From DASYTH01 sp035762905 (lineage in GTDB: Bacteria > Actinomycetota > Actinomycetes > Mycobacteriales > Pseudonocardiaceae), in NCBI RefSeq assembly GCF_035762905.1, contig NZ_DASUCC010000130.1, positions 62,001 to 126,000 on the forward strand: a DNA stretch of 64,000 nucleotides, written 5' to 3'. The first letter of the stretch is position 1. Each line of letters opens with the position of its first letter. Under the pieces are notes generated by a model, which was not told the origin of the DNA, searched no databases, and saw nothing but the letters and a program-made list of their open reading frames with translations. Made by a program: the position numbers and the translations under genes. Below are positions 33,815-42,235 of the stretch, piece after piece.

Positions 33815-34177
33815 TCACCCCACCCGCCCGAACAACCCCAGCCCCTCGCCACCCAGCACGTGCAGATGCGCGTGGAACACCGTCCGCCCCGCATCCTCGC
33901 CCGTGTTGAACACCATCCGGTACCCGGATCTCTCGATCCCCTCCTGCCGCGCCACCTCGACCCCGGCCAGCACCAGATCGGCCAGCAACGCCGGATCGTC
34001 CCCCGCCAACGCCCCCGCATCCTCGTAATGCTGCCGCGACACCACCAGCACATGCACCCGCGCCTGTGGGTTGATGTCCCGGAACGCATACACCGTTCCG
34101 TTCTCATACACCGGCGTCGACGGCACATCCCCCGCCACGATCTTGCAGAAAAGGCACTCAGGTTCGGTCAAGAACAT
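33815..34177 (-). CDS. HIT family protein
   Basis: A 120-residue histidine-triad hydrolase: CLFCKIVAGDVPSTPVYENG, FRDINPQARVHVLV and the triad HAHLHVLGG at the C-terminus. HIT enzymes cleave nucleoside phosphoramidates and similar AMP conjugates. Two N-terminal cysteines (CLFC) may bind zinc, as in Hint relatives. It lies between the repeat-rich gap and phoH. Confidence 0.94.
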   Translation of the reverse strand: MFLTEPECLFCKIVAGDVPSTPVYENGTVYAFRDINPQARVHVLVVSRQHYEDAGALAGDDPALLADLVLAGVEVARQEGIERSGYRMVFNTGEDAGRTVFHAHLHVLGGEGLGLFGRVG

Positions 34178-34251
34178 GCGTGCAGGTTAGCCGCTCACTG
34201 ATCAACAACCCCACCACCACCACCCCACGCACGAACAAAAGCTGAAGCCCA

Positions 34252-34321
34252 GGTAACCGAACCAAAAGGTGAGGACCAGGTAACCGGACCACCACAGGTA
34301 ACCGGACCACCACAGGTAACC
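34252..34321. repeat. tandem repeats containing GGTAACC
   Basis: GGTAACC occurs at 34252, 34279, 34297 and 34315; the last three are exactly 18 bases apart in a repeat of unit GGTAACCGGACCACCACA. The first copy is 27 bases away and degenerate. Confidence 0.85.
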
Positions 34322-34343
34322 GGACCACAGGTGGGGGGTCCGG

Positions 34344-34356
34344 GGGGCGAAGCCCC
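34344..34356. repeat. hairpin GGGGC-GAA-GCCCC
   Basis: A 5-base stem with a 3-base loop, flanked by partial complementarity (TCCGG/GCCGG), of a type common in actinomycete intergenic sequence. Confidence 0.5.
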
Positions 34357-34368
34357 GCCGGCCGGGGG

Positions 34369-34389
34369 TCTGGGGGCTTGGCCCCCAGA
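34369..34389. repeat. perfect hairpin TCTGGGGGC-TTG-GCCCCCAGA
   Basis: A perfect 9-base stem with a 3-base loop. It resembles the GGGGGCTTGGCCCCC elements repeated in many actinomycete genomes. Confidence 0.7.
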
Positions 34390-34410
34390 GGGCGCCGTCC
34401 GAGGAATCCG

Positions 34411-34429
34411 GCCAGCGCTCTCCGCTGGC
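34411..34429. repeat. hairpin GCCAGCG-CTCTC-CGCTGGC
   Basis: A perfect 7-base stem with a 5-base loop, third in the row of hairpins. Confidence 0.6.
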
Positions 34430-34448
34430 AAGGAGGGGGGACGAGGAT

Positions 34449-34493
34449 GCCGCGTCGCGGTGAAGCCTGGGGGTCGCTCCACCGCGACGCGGC
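34449..34493. repeat. 14-base inverted repeat with a 17-base loop
   Basis: GCCGCGTCGCGGTG (34449-34462) is perfectly repeated in inverse at 34480-34493. It is the longest hairpin in the region and lies about 100 bases beyond the rsmE stop, so it could also end the hrcA-dnaJ-rsmE transcript. Confidence 0.7.
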
Positions 34494-34595
34494 GCCGCCG
34501 GACCGAGGGGGGAGGTGTCCGGCGGAAGTCCGTGCCGCACAGCGTCCGCTGTTTCAGGACGTCGTGCAGTGCAAAGCGTAGACCGTCGCGAGGCG

Positions 34596-35336
34596 TCAGC
34601 GCCAGCGTTGAGTTAGTACGCCTATTGCACTGACAGCAACGACGCCCGCCGTCGAGGCTCGCAGCACCGTCGGACCGAGCCGCACGACCTGCGCACCTGC
34701 CTGCTCCAACAACGTCGACTCGGCCGAAGAAATTCCCCCTTCGGGTCCCACGATGATCAGCAGGTCCCCTCGGGGTGGCAGCTCGGCGTCGGTGAGCCGG
34801 GCTCCGGCCGCGCTGTCCAGCAGGAACGCGGCCGCGCTCGACCGGACGAGGGTGGCGAGCCCGGCGGTGCTGACCGGCTCGGCGACGTCCGGAACCCAGG
34901 TGCGGCGGGACTGCTTGGCCGCCTCGCGGACCGTGCTGCGCCACCGGGCCAGGGCCTTGGCGCCGCGCGGGCCGTCGTCCCAGCGAGCGACCGAGCGCGC
35001 GGCCTGCCACGGGACGATGGCGTCGGCGCCGGCTTCGGTGGCGAGCTCGACGGCCAGCTCGCCGCGGTCGCCCTTGACCAGGGCCTGGGCGACGACGATC
35101 CGGGGCTGCGGGGGCGGTTCGGCCCAGCGGCGCAGCAGGCGCAGATCCAGCGCGTCGCGCCGGTCGGCGGACTCGATCACGCAGTGCGCCACGGCGCCGC
35201 GGCCGTCGCAGAGCATCAGCTCCTCGCCGGGGTGCAACCGGCGCACGGTGGCCGCGTGCCGGCCCTCGGGACCGTCCAGCACGGCGTGGTCGCCGGCCGG
35301 CAGCTGGTCGACCAGGAAGACCGGGGCGGTGGTCAC
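34596..35336 (-). CDS. rsmE: 16S rRNA (uracil1498-N3)-methyltransferase
   Basis: A 246-residue SPOUT methyltransferase: N-terminal PUA-like domain (DGPEGRHAATVRRLHPGEEL), then the knotted SAM-binding domain with IIVGPEGGISSAE and LGPTVLRASTA, the hallmark RsmE motifs. It methylates U1498 of 16S rRNA in the 30S subunit. GTG start overlaps the dnaJ stop (GTGA). The order hrcA-dnaJ-rsmE is the conserved actinobacterial one. Confidence 0.95.
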   Translation of the reverse strand: MTTAPVFLVDQLPAGDHAVLDGPEGRHAATVRRLHPGEELMLCDGRGAVAHCVIESADRRDALDLRLLRRWAEPPPQPRIVVAQALVKGDRGELAVELATEAGADAIVPWQAARSVARWDDGPRGAKALARWRSTVREAAKQSRRTWVPDVAEPVSTAGLATLVRSSAAAFLLDSAAGARLTDAELPPRGDLLIIVGPEGGISSAESTLLEQAGAQVVRLGPTVLRASTAGVVAVSAIGVLTQRWR

Positions 35337-36481
35337 CGGCCCCGGGAGCGCAGCCGGGAGAACAGTCCGCCGGGCCGGCCGTTCACCGTGGCCAGGTTGT
35401 GGTCCTCCTCGCCGCGCAGGCCGGACAGCTCGCGGAGCAGCTCGGTCTGCCGGGCGTCCAGCTTGGTGGGCACCTCGACCTCGATGTGCACGTACAGGTC
35501 GCCGCGGCCGTCCAGCCGGCCGGAGGAGCGCAGCTTGGGCAGCCCGTGCCCGGGAAGCAGCAGTTCGGTGGCCGGCTGGGTGCCGGGCTCGAGCTCCATG
35601 TCGACCCTGCCGTCCAGGGTCTCCAGCGGGATCACCGCGCCGAGCGCGGCGGTGGTCATCGGGACCCGCAGCGTGCAGTGCAGGTCGGCGCCGTTGCGCT
35701 CGAAGGTGGGGTGCGGCGCCTCGACGACCTCCACGTACAGGTCCCCTGCCGGGCCGCCGCCGGGGCCGACCTCGCCCTGGCCGGCCAGGCGCACCCGCAT
35801 CCCGTCCGCGACGCCCGGCGGGATCTTCGCCGCGATCGTGCGCCGGGCCCGCACCCGGCCCTCGCCGCCGCACTGCCGGCACGGATCGGGGATGACCTCG
35901 CCGAGCCCGCGGCAGACCGGGCAGGTGCGCGCGGTGACCACCTGGCCGAGGAACGAGCGCTGCACGGTCTGCACCTCGCCGCGGCCGGCGCAGGTGTCGC
36001 AGGTCTCCGGGATGGAGCCCTTGGCGCACCCGGAGCCCTGGCAGGAGTCGCAGACCACGGCGGTTTCCACGTTCAGCTCGCGGGTGACGCCGGTGTTGCA
36101 CTCCTCGAGGGACAGCTCGATCCGGATCAGCGCGTCGGCACCGGGCTGCACCCGGCTGCGCGCGCCCCGGGTGGAACCGCCGCCCGCGGCGCCGAAGAAG
36201 GCGTCCATGATGTCGCCGAAGCCGAACCCGGCGAACGGGTCGCGCATGCCGCCGGCGGCGCCGTTGCCGAGCGGGTCGCCGCCCATGTCGACGATCTTGC
36301 GCTTCTGCGGGTCGGAGAGAACCTCGTAGGCCGCGGTGACTTCCCTGAACCGCTGCTGCGCCTCGGCGTCCGGATTGATGTCGGGATGCAGCTCGCGCGC
36401 CAGCTTGCGGTATGCGCGTTTGATCTCGTCGGAGCTCGCGTCCGGCCGAACTCCGAGAGTCCCGTAGTAGTCCCTCGCCAC
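35333..36481 (-). CDS. dnaJ: chaperone DnaJ (DnaJ2)
   Basis: A 382-residue type I DnaJ: J domain (residues 1-68, HPD in ARELHPDINP), Gly/Phe-rich region, four CxxCxGxG zinc motifs (CDSCQGSG, CDTCAGRG, CPVCRGLG, CRQCGGEG) and the C-terminal substrate domain. It delivers substrates to DnaK. The start is GTG; the 68-base gap to hrcA upstream fits a common transcript. This is the hrcA-linked DnaJ2 copy; a DnaK-linked copy is presumably elsewhere. Confidence 0.96.
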   Translation of the reverse strand: MARDYYGTLGVRPDASSDEIKRAYRKLARELHPDINPDAEAQQRFREVTAAYEVLSDPQKRKIVDMGGDPLGNGAAGGMRDPFAGFGFGDIMDAFFGAAGGGSTRGARSRVQPGADALIRIELSLEECNTGVTRELNVETAVVCDSCQGSGCAKGSIPETCDTCAGRGEVQTVQRSFLGQVVTARTCPVCRGLGEVIPDPCRQCGGEGRVRARRTIAAKIPPGVADGMRVRLAGQGEVGPGGGPAGDLYVEVVEAPHPTFERNGADLHCTLRVPMTTAALGAVIPLETLDGRVDMELEPGTQPATELLLPGHGLPKLRSSGRLDGRGDLYVHIEVEVPTKLDARQTELLRELSGLRGEEDHNLATVNGRPGGLFSRLRSRGR

Positions 36482-36549
36482 CTTGTCCGTTCCTCCTGCC
36501 CCGTGCCCCTCGGGGCCTCGTTCCATACCTCGTGTGCCGCGCCGCGCTG

Positions 36550-37575
36550 TTAGCGCCCGGACAGGATCTCTCCCACGTAGTTCGCAACGGCCCGAACCGC
36601 CGCTATCGTTCCCGGATAATCCATTCGGGTGGGTCCCACCACACCCATTCCGCCGAACAACAGGTCGCGGGAGCCGTAACCGACGGACACCACCGACGTG
36701 GAGCGCAGGTCCTCGGCCTCGTTCTCCTCGCCGATCCGCACCGTGACGGTGCCCGGCACCCGGGCCGCGGCCAGCAGCTTGAGCACCACGACCTGCTCCT
36801 CGAGCGCCTCGAGGATCTGCCGCAGGGAGCCGGGGAAGTCGGCGGCGTTGCGGGTCAGGTTCGCGGTTCCGCCGAGCACCAGGCGCTCCTCCGGGTGCTC
36901 GACCAGCGACTCGATCAGCACGGTCGACATCCGGGTCATGGCGTCGCGCAGCTCCGCAGGCGCGTCCTCGAGCAGCTCCCCCACCTTGGCCGCGGCGTCG
37001 GTCAGCGGGTGGCCGGTCAGGGTGGCGTTGAGCATGGTGCGCACCCGGGCCACGGTCTCCTCGGTGAGCACGTCGCCCATGTCGACGATGCGCTGGTCGA
37101 CCCGGCCGGTGTCGGTGATCAGCACCAGCATCACCCGGGCCGGGGTGAGCTGCACGACCTCGACGTGCCGCACGGTGGACCGGGTCAGCGTCGGGTACTG
37201 CACCACCGCGACCTGCCGGGTGAGCTGGGCCAGCAGGCGCACGCTGCGGCGCAGCACGTCGTCCAGGTCGAGCGCGCCGCCGAGGAACGACTGGATCGCC
37301 CGCCGCTCGGCGACCGAGAGCGGCTTGACGTCGGAGAGCCGGTCGACGAACAGGCGGTAGCCCTTGTCGGTCGGGATCCGGCCGGCACTGGTGTGCGGCT
37401 GGGCGATGTAGCCCTCCTCCTCCAGCGCGGCCATGTCGTTGCGCACGGTGGCGCTGGAGACGCCGAGGTTGTGCCGGTCCACGATGGCCTTCGAGGCGAC
37501 CGGCTCGTTGTTCGACACGTAGTCCGCGACGATGGCACGGAGCACCTGGAAGCGGCGCTCGTCCGAGCTCACCAC
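36550..37575 (-). CDS. hrcA: heat-inducible transcription repressor HrcA
   Basis: A 341-residue HrcA: winged helix at about residues 5-75 (RFQVLRAIVADYVSNNEPVA, ATVRNDMAALEEEGYI, TSAGRIPTDKGYR) and a C-terminal GAF-like domain ending VANYVGEIL. It represses heat-shock operons at CIRCE operators. GGAGG lies 5-9 bases ahead of two tandem GTG codons (37575 and 37572); either may start it. I see no CIRCE sequence in the 171 bases upstream. Confidence 0.95.
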   Translation of the reverse strand: MVSSDERRFQVLRAIVADYVSNNEPVASKAIVDRHNLGVSSATVRNDMAALEEEGYIAQPHTSAGRIPTDKGYRLFVDRLSDVKPLSVAERRAIQSFLGGALDLDDVLRRSVRLLAQLTRQVAVVQYPTLTRSTVRHVEVVQLTPARVMLVLITDTGRVDQRIVDMGDVLTEETVARVRTMLNATLTGHPLTDAAAKVGELLEDAPAELRDAMTRMSTVLIESLVEHPEERLVLGGTANLTRNAADFPGSLRQILEALEEQVVVLKLLAAARVPGTVTVRIGEENEAEDLRSTSVVSVGYGSRDLLFGGMGVVGPTRMDYPGTIAAVRAVANYVGEILSGR

Positions 37576-37746
37576 GTGCCACCTCCGCGTCCGTACGACC
37601 GTCCTTACGGCAAGTTTACGGAGCCCCGGGCTCGCGGCGCCGGAACCCGATTCAAGCATCGCCGGCAACAAGGTGGATACGGCTCTTGCCTTTTTGTCGG
37701 GTTCTTGCGAACGTCGCTCAGCTTCGCCGCGAGCAGAGGAGCCGCC

Positions 37747-38682
37747 ATGACCTCATCGATCGTGACCACGGTGTTTCTCCCGGCCAGCCTGGCGGTGATC
37801 ATGTTCGGGCTCGGGCTGGCGCTGACCGTCGGCGACTTCGCCAGGGTGGCCCGCCATCCGAAGGCCGCGGGGGTCGCCCTGGTCTGCCAGATCCTGGTGC
37901 TGCCGATGATCTGCCTCGGCCTGGTGCTGCTGTTCGACCTCGAGCCGGCGCTGGCCGTCGGGATGATGCTGCTGGCCGCCTCGCCCGGCGGCACCACGGC
38001 GAACATCTTCAGCCACCTGGCCCGCGGCGACGTGGCCCTGAACATCACGTTGACCGCGATCAACTCGGTGCTGGCCGTGCTCACGCTGCCGATCGTGGTC
38101 AACCTGGCGGTGTCCGGCTTCATGGACGACGGTGACTCGCTCGGGTTGCAGGCCGGGAAGTTCGCCCAGGTGGTCGCGATCGTGCTGGTGCCGGTGGCGA
38201 TCGGGATGTACGTCCGGCACCGGTTCACCGACTTCGCCGACCGGATGTACCGGCCGGTGAAGATCGCCTCGATCGTGGTGCTGGTGGGCGTCATCGCGGT
38301 GGCGATCTTCCAGGAACGGGCCAACATCGGCGGCTACCTCCAGTCGGTCGGCCTGGTCGCGTTGCTGCTCTGCGTGCTGTCCCTGTCGATCGGCTACGCC
38401 GTGCCGCGGCTGTTCCGGGTGAACCAGGAGCAGTCGATCGCTTCCTCGTTCGAGATCGGCATCCACAACGCGACGCTGGCGATCACCATCGCGCTCAGCC
38501 CGACGTTGCTGAACAACTCGCAGATGGCGATCCCGGCGGCGGTGTACGGCGTGGTGATGTTCATCCCGGCCGGGCTGCTGTGCTGGTACTTCGCCCGCTA
38601 CCGGACGCGCTCCACCCTGGCCTCGTCCCAGACCGGCTCGGCCACCTCGGCCACCACGCCGTCGGAGCGGAACACCAGGTAG
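37747..38682 (+). CDS. bile acid:sodium symporter (BASS) family protein
   Basis: A 311-residue membrane protein with nine or ten segments and the BASS motifs ASPGGTTANIFSHLARGDVALN (about residues 77-98) and EIGIHNATLAITIAL in the crossing helix region. Relatives carry bile acids, pyruvate or other organic anions with Na+; the substrate here is unknown. The hydrophobic core ends near residue 283 (LLCWYFARYR); the last 28 residues are polar, Ser/Thr-rich and overlap the convergent ABC-F gene by 85 bases, so the original stop may have been lost. Confidence 0.9.
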   Translation: MTSSIVTTVFLPASLAVIMFGLGLALTVGDFARVARHPKAAGVALVCQILVLPMICLGLVLLFDLEPALAVGMMLLAASPGGTTANIFSHLARGDVALNITLTAINSVLAVLTLPIVVNLAVSGFMDDGDSLGLQAGKFAQVVAIVLVPVAIGMYVRHRFTDFADRMYRPVKIASIVVLVGVIAVAIFQERANIGGYLQSVGLVALLLCVLSLSIGYAVPRLFRVNQEQSIASSFEIGIHNATLAITIALSPTLLNNSQMAIPAAVYGVVMFIPAGLLCWYFARYRTRSTLASSQTGSATSATTPSERNTR

Positions 38683-40220
38683 CGGTCGAACGAGCGGGCG
38701 AACCAGCGGTCGTGGGTGACCGCGAGCACCGTGCCCTCGAACGCCTCGAGCGCGTCCTGCAGCGCCTCCGCCGAGGTGAGGTCCAGGTTGTCGGTGGGCT
38801 CGTCGAGCAGCAACAGGGTCGCCCCGGACAGCTCGAGCAGCAGGATCTGGAACCGCGCCTGCTGCCCGCCGGAGAGCGTCTCGAACCGCTGCTCGCGGCA
38901 GCCGGCCAGGCCGTAGCGGGACAGCACGGCCGACGCGGTGCCCTGGTCCATGCCGGACCGGCCGTCCTCGCCGTGCCAGAGCACGTCCAGCAGGGTCCGG
39001 CCGACCCACTCCGGGTGCCGGTGGGTCTGCGCGAACAGGCCGGGCACCACCCGGGAGCCGAGCCGGGCGGTGCCGGTGTGCGCGACCTCCGGGTCACCGG
39101 CGAGCAGCCGCAGGAAGTGGCTCTTGCCGGAGCCGTTGGAGCCGAGCACGGCCACCCGGTCGCCGAAGAACACCTCGGTGTCGAACGGCCGCATCAGACC
39201 GGTCAGCTCCAGCCCGGCGCAGGTGATCGCGCGCACCGCGGTGCGCCCGCCGCGCAGCCGCGGCTTGACCCGCTGCTCGCGCGGCGGCAGCGGCGGCGGG
39301 CCGGGCTCCTCGAACTTGCGCAGCCTGGTCTGCGCCGCCCGGTACCGCGGCGCCATCCCGTCGTTGTACTTGGCGATCTGGCCCAGCCAGCGGACCAGCT
39401 CGACCAGCTTGTCGTGCTCCTCGTCCCAGCGCAGCCGCAGCTCGGCCATCCGGTCCCAGCGGGCCAGCCGGGCGTCGTGCCAGGTGGCGAATCCGCCGCC
39501 GTGCACCCAGGCGGTGCCGCCTTCCACCGCCACAACGTGCGTGGCCACGGTGGCCAGCAGCTCGCGGTCGTGGCTGACCAGCAGGACCGCCTTGCCCACC
39601 TCGGCCAGCCGCCGCTCCAGCCAGCGCTTGCCGGGCACGTCCAGATAGTTGTCCGGCTCGTCGAGCAGCAGCACCTGTTCCTGGCCGCGCAGCAGCGCCT
39701 CGAGCACCAGGCGTTTCTGCTCGCCGCCGGACAGCGTGCTCACCTCGCGGAACCGGGCGCGGTCGAACGGGACGCCGAGGGCGGCCACGGTCACCGTGTC
39801 CCACAGCACCTCGGCGGTGTAGCCGCCGGCCTCGCCCCACTCGTGCAGCGCGTGCGCGTAGCGGAGCTGGGTCTGCTCGTCGTCGGTCTCCATCAGGGCC
39901 AGCTCGGCGGCGTCCAGCTCGGCGGCCGCGGCCCGCAGCGCCGCCGGGGCGACCGCGAGCAGCAGGTCGCGCACGGTCTTGTCGTCCCGCAGCGAGCCGA
40001 TGAACTGCGGCATCACGCCCAACCCGCCCTGCACCGACACGCCGCCGTCGACCGGTGCCAGCTCCCCGGCGAGGATGCGCAGCAGCGTGGTCTTGCCGGC
40101 CCCGTTCGCCCCGACCAGCGCGACGACCTGGCCGGTGCTCACCCGGAACGAGACGTCCGAGAACAGCTGCCGGCCGTCGTCGAGCCGGTAGCCGAGCCCG
40201 TTCGCCTCGAGGAAACCCAT
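38598..40220 (-). CDS. ABC-F family ATPase (ribosome-associated type)
   Basis: A 540-residue protein with two ABC domains and no membrane segment: Walker A GANGAGKT and GSNGSGKS, signatures LSGGEQKR and LSGGQQAR, Walker B LLLDEPDNYLD and LLLDEPTDNLD. The linker between them is the ABC-F interdomain (EEHDKLVELVRWLGQIAKYN). ABC-F proteins bind the ribosomal E site and act in translation or antibiotic protection. No antibiotic-specific features are visible, so either role is open. Starts MGFLEANGLGYRLD. Confidence 0.92.
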   Translation of the reverse strand: MGFLEANGLGYRLDDGRQLFSDVSFRVSTGQVVALVGANGAGKTTLLRILAGELAPVDGGVSVQGGLGVMPQFIGSLRDDKTVRDLLLAVAPAALRAAAAELDAAELALMETDDEQTQLRYAHALHEWGEAGGYTAEVLWDTVTVAALGVPFDRARFREVSTLSGGEQKRLVLEALLRGQEQVLLLDEPDNYLDVPGKRWLERRLAEVGKAVLLVSHDRELLATVATHVVAVEGGTAWVHGGGFATWHDARLARWDRMAELRLRWDEEHDKLVELVRWLGQIAKYNDGMAPRYRAAQTRLRKFEEPGPPPLPPREQRVKPRLRGGRTAVRAITCAGLELTGLMRPFDTEVFFGDRVAVLGSNGSGKSHFLRLLAGDPEVAHTGTARLGSRVVPGLFAQTHRHPEWVGRTLLDVLWHGEDGRSGMDQGTASAVLSRYGLAGCREQRFETLSGGQQARFQILLLELSGATLLLLDEPTDNLDLTSAEALQDALEAFEGTVLAVTHDRWFARSFDRYLVFRSDGVVAEVAEPVWDEARVERVR

Positions 40221-40274
40221 GGCGGAAATGGTCGCCTACAACTCGTGGTGATCGCGATCGATATTGTTCGACGC

Positions 40275-41237
40275 ATGACCATCGCGTTCGTCACCGGCGG
40301 ATCGGGCTTCGTTGGCGGGGCGCTGGTCCGCCGGCTGGTCGGCGACGGGCACACGGTGCGCGCCCTGGCCCGCGGCGACGCCTCGGCCGCGCGGGTGGCC
40401 GAGCTGGGTGCCGAGCCGGTGCGCGGCGACCTGTCCGATGTGGACTCGTTGGCCGCCGGCTGCGCGGGCGCGGACGTCGTGTTCCACGCCGCGGCCTGGA
40501 CCACACCGGGCGGCAGCTGGGCCGAGTTCACCGCCGGCAACGTGGACGGCACCCGCAACGTGCTGGCCGCGGCCCGCCGGGCGGGCGTGACCCGGCTGGT
40601 GCACGTCGGCACCGAGGCCGCGCTGATGGCCGGCCAGCCGCTCGTGAACGTGGACGAGTCGGCGCCGCTGCGGCCGAACTCGAGGGCCCCGTACCCGGCC
40701 ACCAAGGCCGCGGCCGAGCTGCTGGTGCGTTCGGCCGAGGGGCTGGAGACCGTGGTGGTGCGGCCCCGGCTGGTCTGGGGCGCCGGGGACACCGGTGTGC
40801 TGCCGGCACTCGTCGCGATGGTCAAGGCGGGCCGGTTCGCCTGGATCGGCGGCGGCACCCACCGCACCGCCACCACCCACATCGACAACACGGTCGAGGG
40901 CCTGGTGCTGGCCGCGGAGCGGGGCCGGCCGGGCGAGGCCTACTTCGTCAGTGACGGCGAACCCGTGGTGTTCCGGGAGTTCATCACCGAGCTGCTGGCC
41001 ACCCAGGGGGTCGAGGCGCCGACCCGGTCGGTGCCGCTCGGCCTGGCCCGGCTGCTCGCCGCGACCGGCGAGCGGGCGTGGAAACTGTTGGGGCGCAAGG
41101 ACTCCCCGCCGCTGGACTACTTCACCGTGTGGGCCGCCGGGCAGGAGTGCACGATCGACATCGGCAAGGCGCGGGCCGAGCTGGGCTACGCGCCGGTGCG
41201 CACCCGCGCCGAGGGCCTTTCCGGGCTGCGGGCATAA
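40275..41237 (+). CDS. NAD-dependent epimerase/dehydratase (3-beta-HSD-like)
   Basis: A 320-residue extended SDR: dinucleotide motif TGGSGFVGGALVRRL at residues 7-21, active site YPATK (about 137-141, TKAAAE), and the downstream RPRLVWGAGDTGVLP, typical of 3-beta-hydroxysteroid/cinnamyl reductase-like members. It acts on an unknown sugar-nucleotide or steroid-like substrate. The start lies 54 bases from the divergent ABC-F gene. Confidence 0.9.
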   Translation: MTIAFVTGGSGFVGGALVRRLVGDGHTVRALARGDASAARVAELGAEPVRGDLSDVDSLAAGCAGADVVFHAAAWTTPGGSWAEFTAGNVDGTRNVLAAARRAGVTRLVHVGTEAALMAGQPLVNVDESAPLRPNSRAPYPATKAAAELLVRSAEGLETVVVRPRLVWGAGDTGVLPALVAMVKAGRFAWIGGGTHRTATTHIDNTVEGLVLAAERGRPGEAYFVSDGEPVVFREFITELLATQGVEAPTRSVPLGLARLLAATGERAWKLLGRKDSPPLDYFTVWAAGQECTIDIGKARAELGYAPVRTRAEGLSGLRA

Positions 41238-41316
41238 CCGGCCGGGGGTGTCGATCGTTGTGCGTACCAGTGCGTAGCCTGTGCCGGAGTGCGCTGAGCC
41301 GAAGGAGGGACGCCGG

Positions 41317-41484
41317 GTGACCGACACGCCGATCTACGACGAGATGCAGTGGGAGTTCCGGTCCGCGAACAGCCCGATCGACGAGCAGCCCCGATCGGCC
41401 AACTCCGGTTCGCGCAGGCAGGACGGATCCCGCCGCCAGGTCTCGGTGTGGGCGCTGCTCGACGAGCACCGCAGGCGGTCCTGA
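41317..41484 (+). CDS. small hydrophilic protein upstream of pyrimidine reductase
   Basis: A 55-residue protein, VTDTPIYDEMQWEFRSANSP onward, Arg/Ser-rich, with no recognisable domain. GAAGGAGG lies 8-15 bases upstream of the GTG, a very strong ribosome binding site, and the stop is 4 bases before the next gene, so the two are co-translated. I recognise the leading pattern DxxIYDEMxWEF from other actinomycetes but know no function. Confidence 0.7.
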   Translation: MTDTPIYDEMQWEFRSANSPIDEQPRSANSGSRRQDGSRRQVSVWALLDEHRRRS

Positions 41485-41488
41485 GCCG

Positions 41489-42235
41489 GTGCACCGGCTG
41501 TTTCCCGAGCCCCCGGCCGACCTGGACGACCGGGAGCTCGAGCGGATCTACGGCTATCCGGACGGGCTGGACCGGCCGTGGGTGCAGGTGAACTTCGTCA
41601 GCTCGGCGGACGGCGCGGTCGCCGTCGAGGGCCGGTCGGCGGGCCTGTCCAGCCCGGCCGACAAGCGGATCTTCGCGCTGGGCCGGGATCTGGCCGACGT
41701 GGTCCTGGTCGGCGCCGGCACCGCGCGGCTGGAGGGATACCGGGGGGTCAAGCCGACCGAGGTGCGCGCCGAGCGGCGCGCCCGGCTGGGCCTTGCCGAG
41801 GTGCCGCCGATCGCGGTGGTGACCCGGCGGTGCTCGATCGGGCCGGACGCCCTGCTGGTCACCGACACGGTGGTGGCGCCGATCGTGCTGACCTGTGCGG
41901 CCGCGCCGGCCGAGCGGCGTGCGGCGCTGGCCGCGGCCGGCGCGGACGTGGTGGTGGCCGGGGACCACACGGTCGACCTGAGTGCGGCGCTGGCCGAGCT
42001 GGCGGCGCGCGGGCTGCGCCGGGTCAACTGCGAGGGCGGGCCGCACCTGTTCGGCGAGCTGATCGCCGAGGGCCTGGTGGACCAGCTGTGCCTGACCCTG
42101 GCGCCGCTGCTGGTGAGCGGGGACGCGCCGCGAACCGCGGTCGGACTGCCGCCCGCGGCGCCACTCGAGCTGGAGCTCGCCTCGGTGCTGACCGCGGACG
42201 GTCACCTCATGCTTCGGTACCGACGCCTCCGGTGA
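41489..42235 (+). CDS. pyrimidine reductase family protein (RibD C-terminal fold)
   Basis: A 248-residue protein of the RibD C-terminal domain: VNFVSSADGAVAVEGRSAGLS, VLVGAGTARLEGY, and NCEGGPHLFGELIAEGLVDQ. These motifs are those of riboflavin pathway reductases that use NADPH on the ribosyl-pyrimidine intermediate. The deaminase domain is missing, and no other rib gene is near. GTG start; the end overlaps the ligase gene by 29 bases. Confidence 0.9.
   Translation: MHRLFPEPPADLDDRELERIYGYPDGLDRPWVQVNFVSSADGAVAVEGRSAGLSSPADKRIFALGRDLADVVLVGAGTARLEGYRGVKPTEVRAERRARLGLAEVPPIAVVTRRCSIGPDALLVTDTVVAPIVLTCAAAPAERRAALAAAGADVVVAGDHTVDLSAALAELAARGLRRVNCEGGPHLFGELIAEGLVDQLCLTLAPLLVSGDAPRTAVGLPPAAPLELELASVLTADGHLMLRYRRLR

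Larger units (their letters stand above)
34178..34595. other. 418-bp gene-free region of tandem repeats and hairpins
   Basis: Between the HIT gene and rsmE I see no credible gene; all frames here are repeat-driven. It contains an 18-base tandem repeat (34252-34321) and at least four hairpins (34344-34493). In mycobacteria the equivalent intervals carry genes, so material may have been lost or inserted. See separate entries. Confidence 0.7.

Noticed and set aside
34202..34581. Reading frames over the GGTAACC repeats on both strands
   Set aside because: They consist of the repeat translated (for example VTCGGPVTCGG) and have no homology to known proteins.
37576..37746. CIRCE operator upstream of hrcA
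   Set aside because: I read the whole interval for the TTAGCACTC/GAGTGCTAA repeats and found none; HrcA sites must lie elsewhere in the genome.
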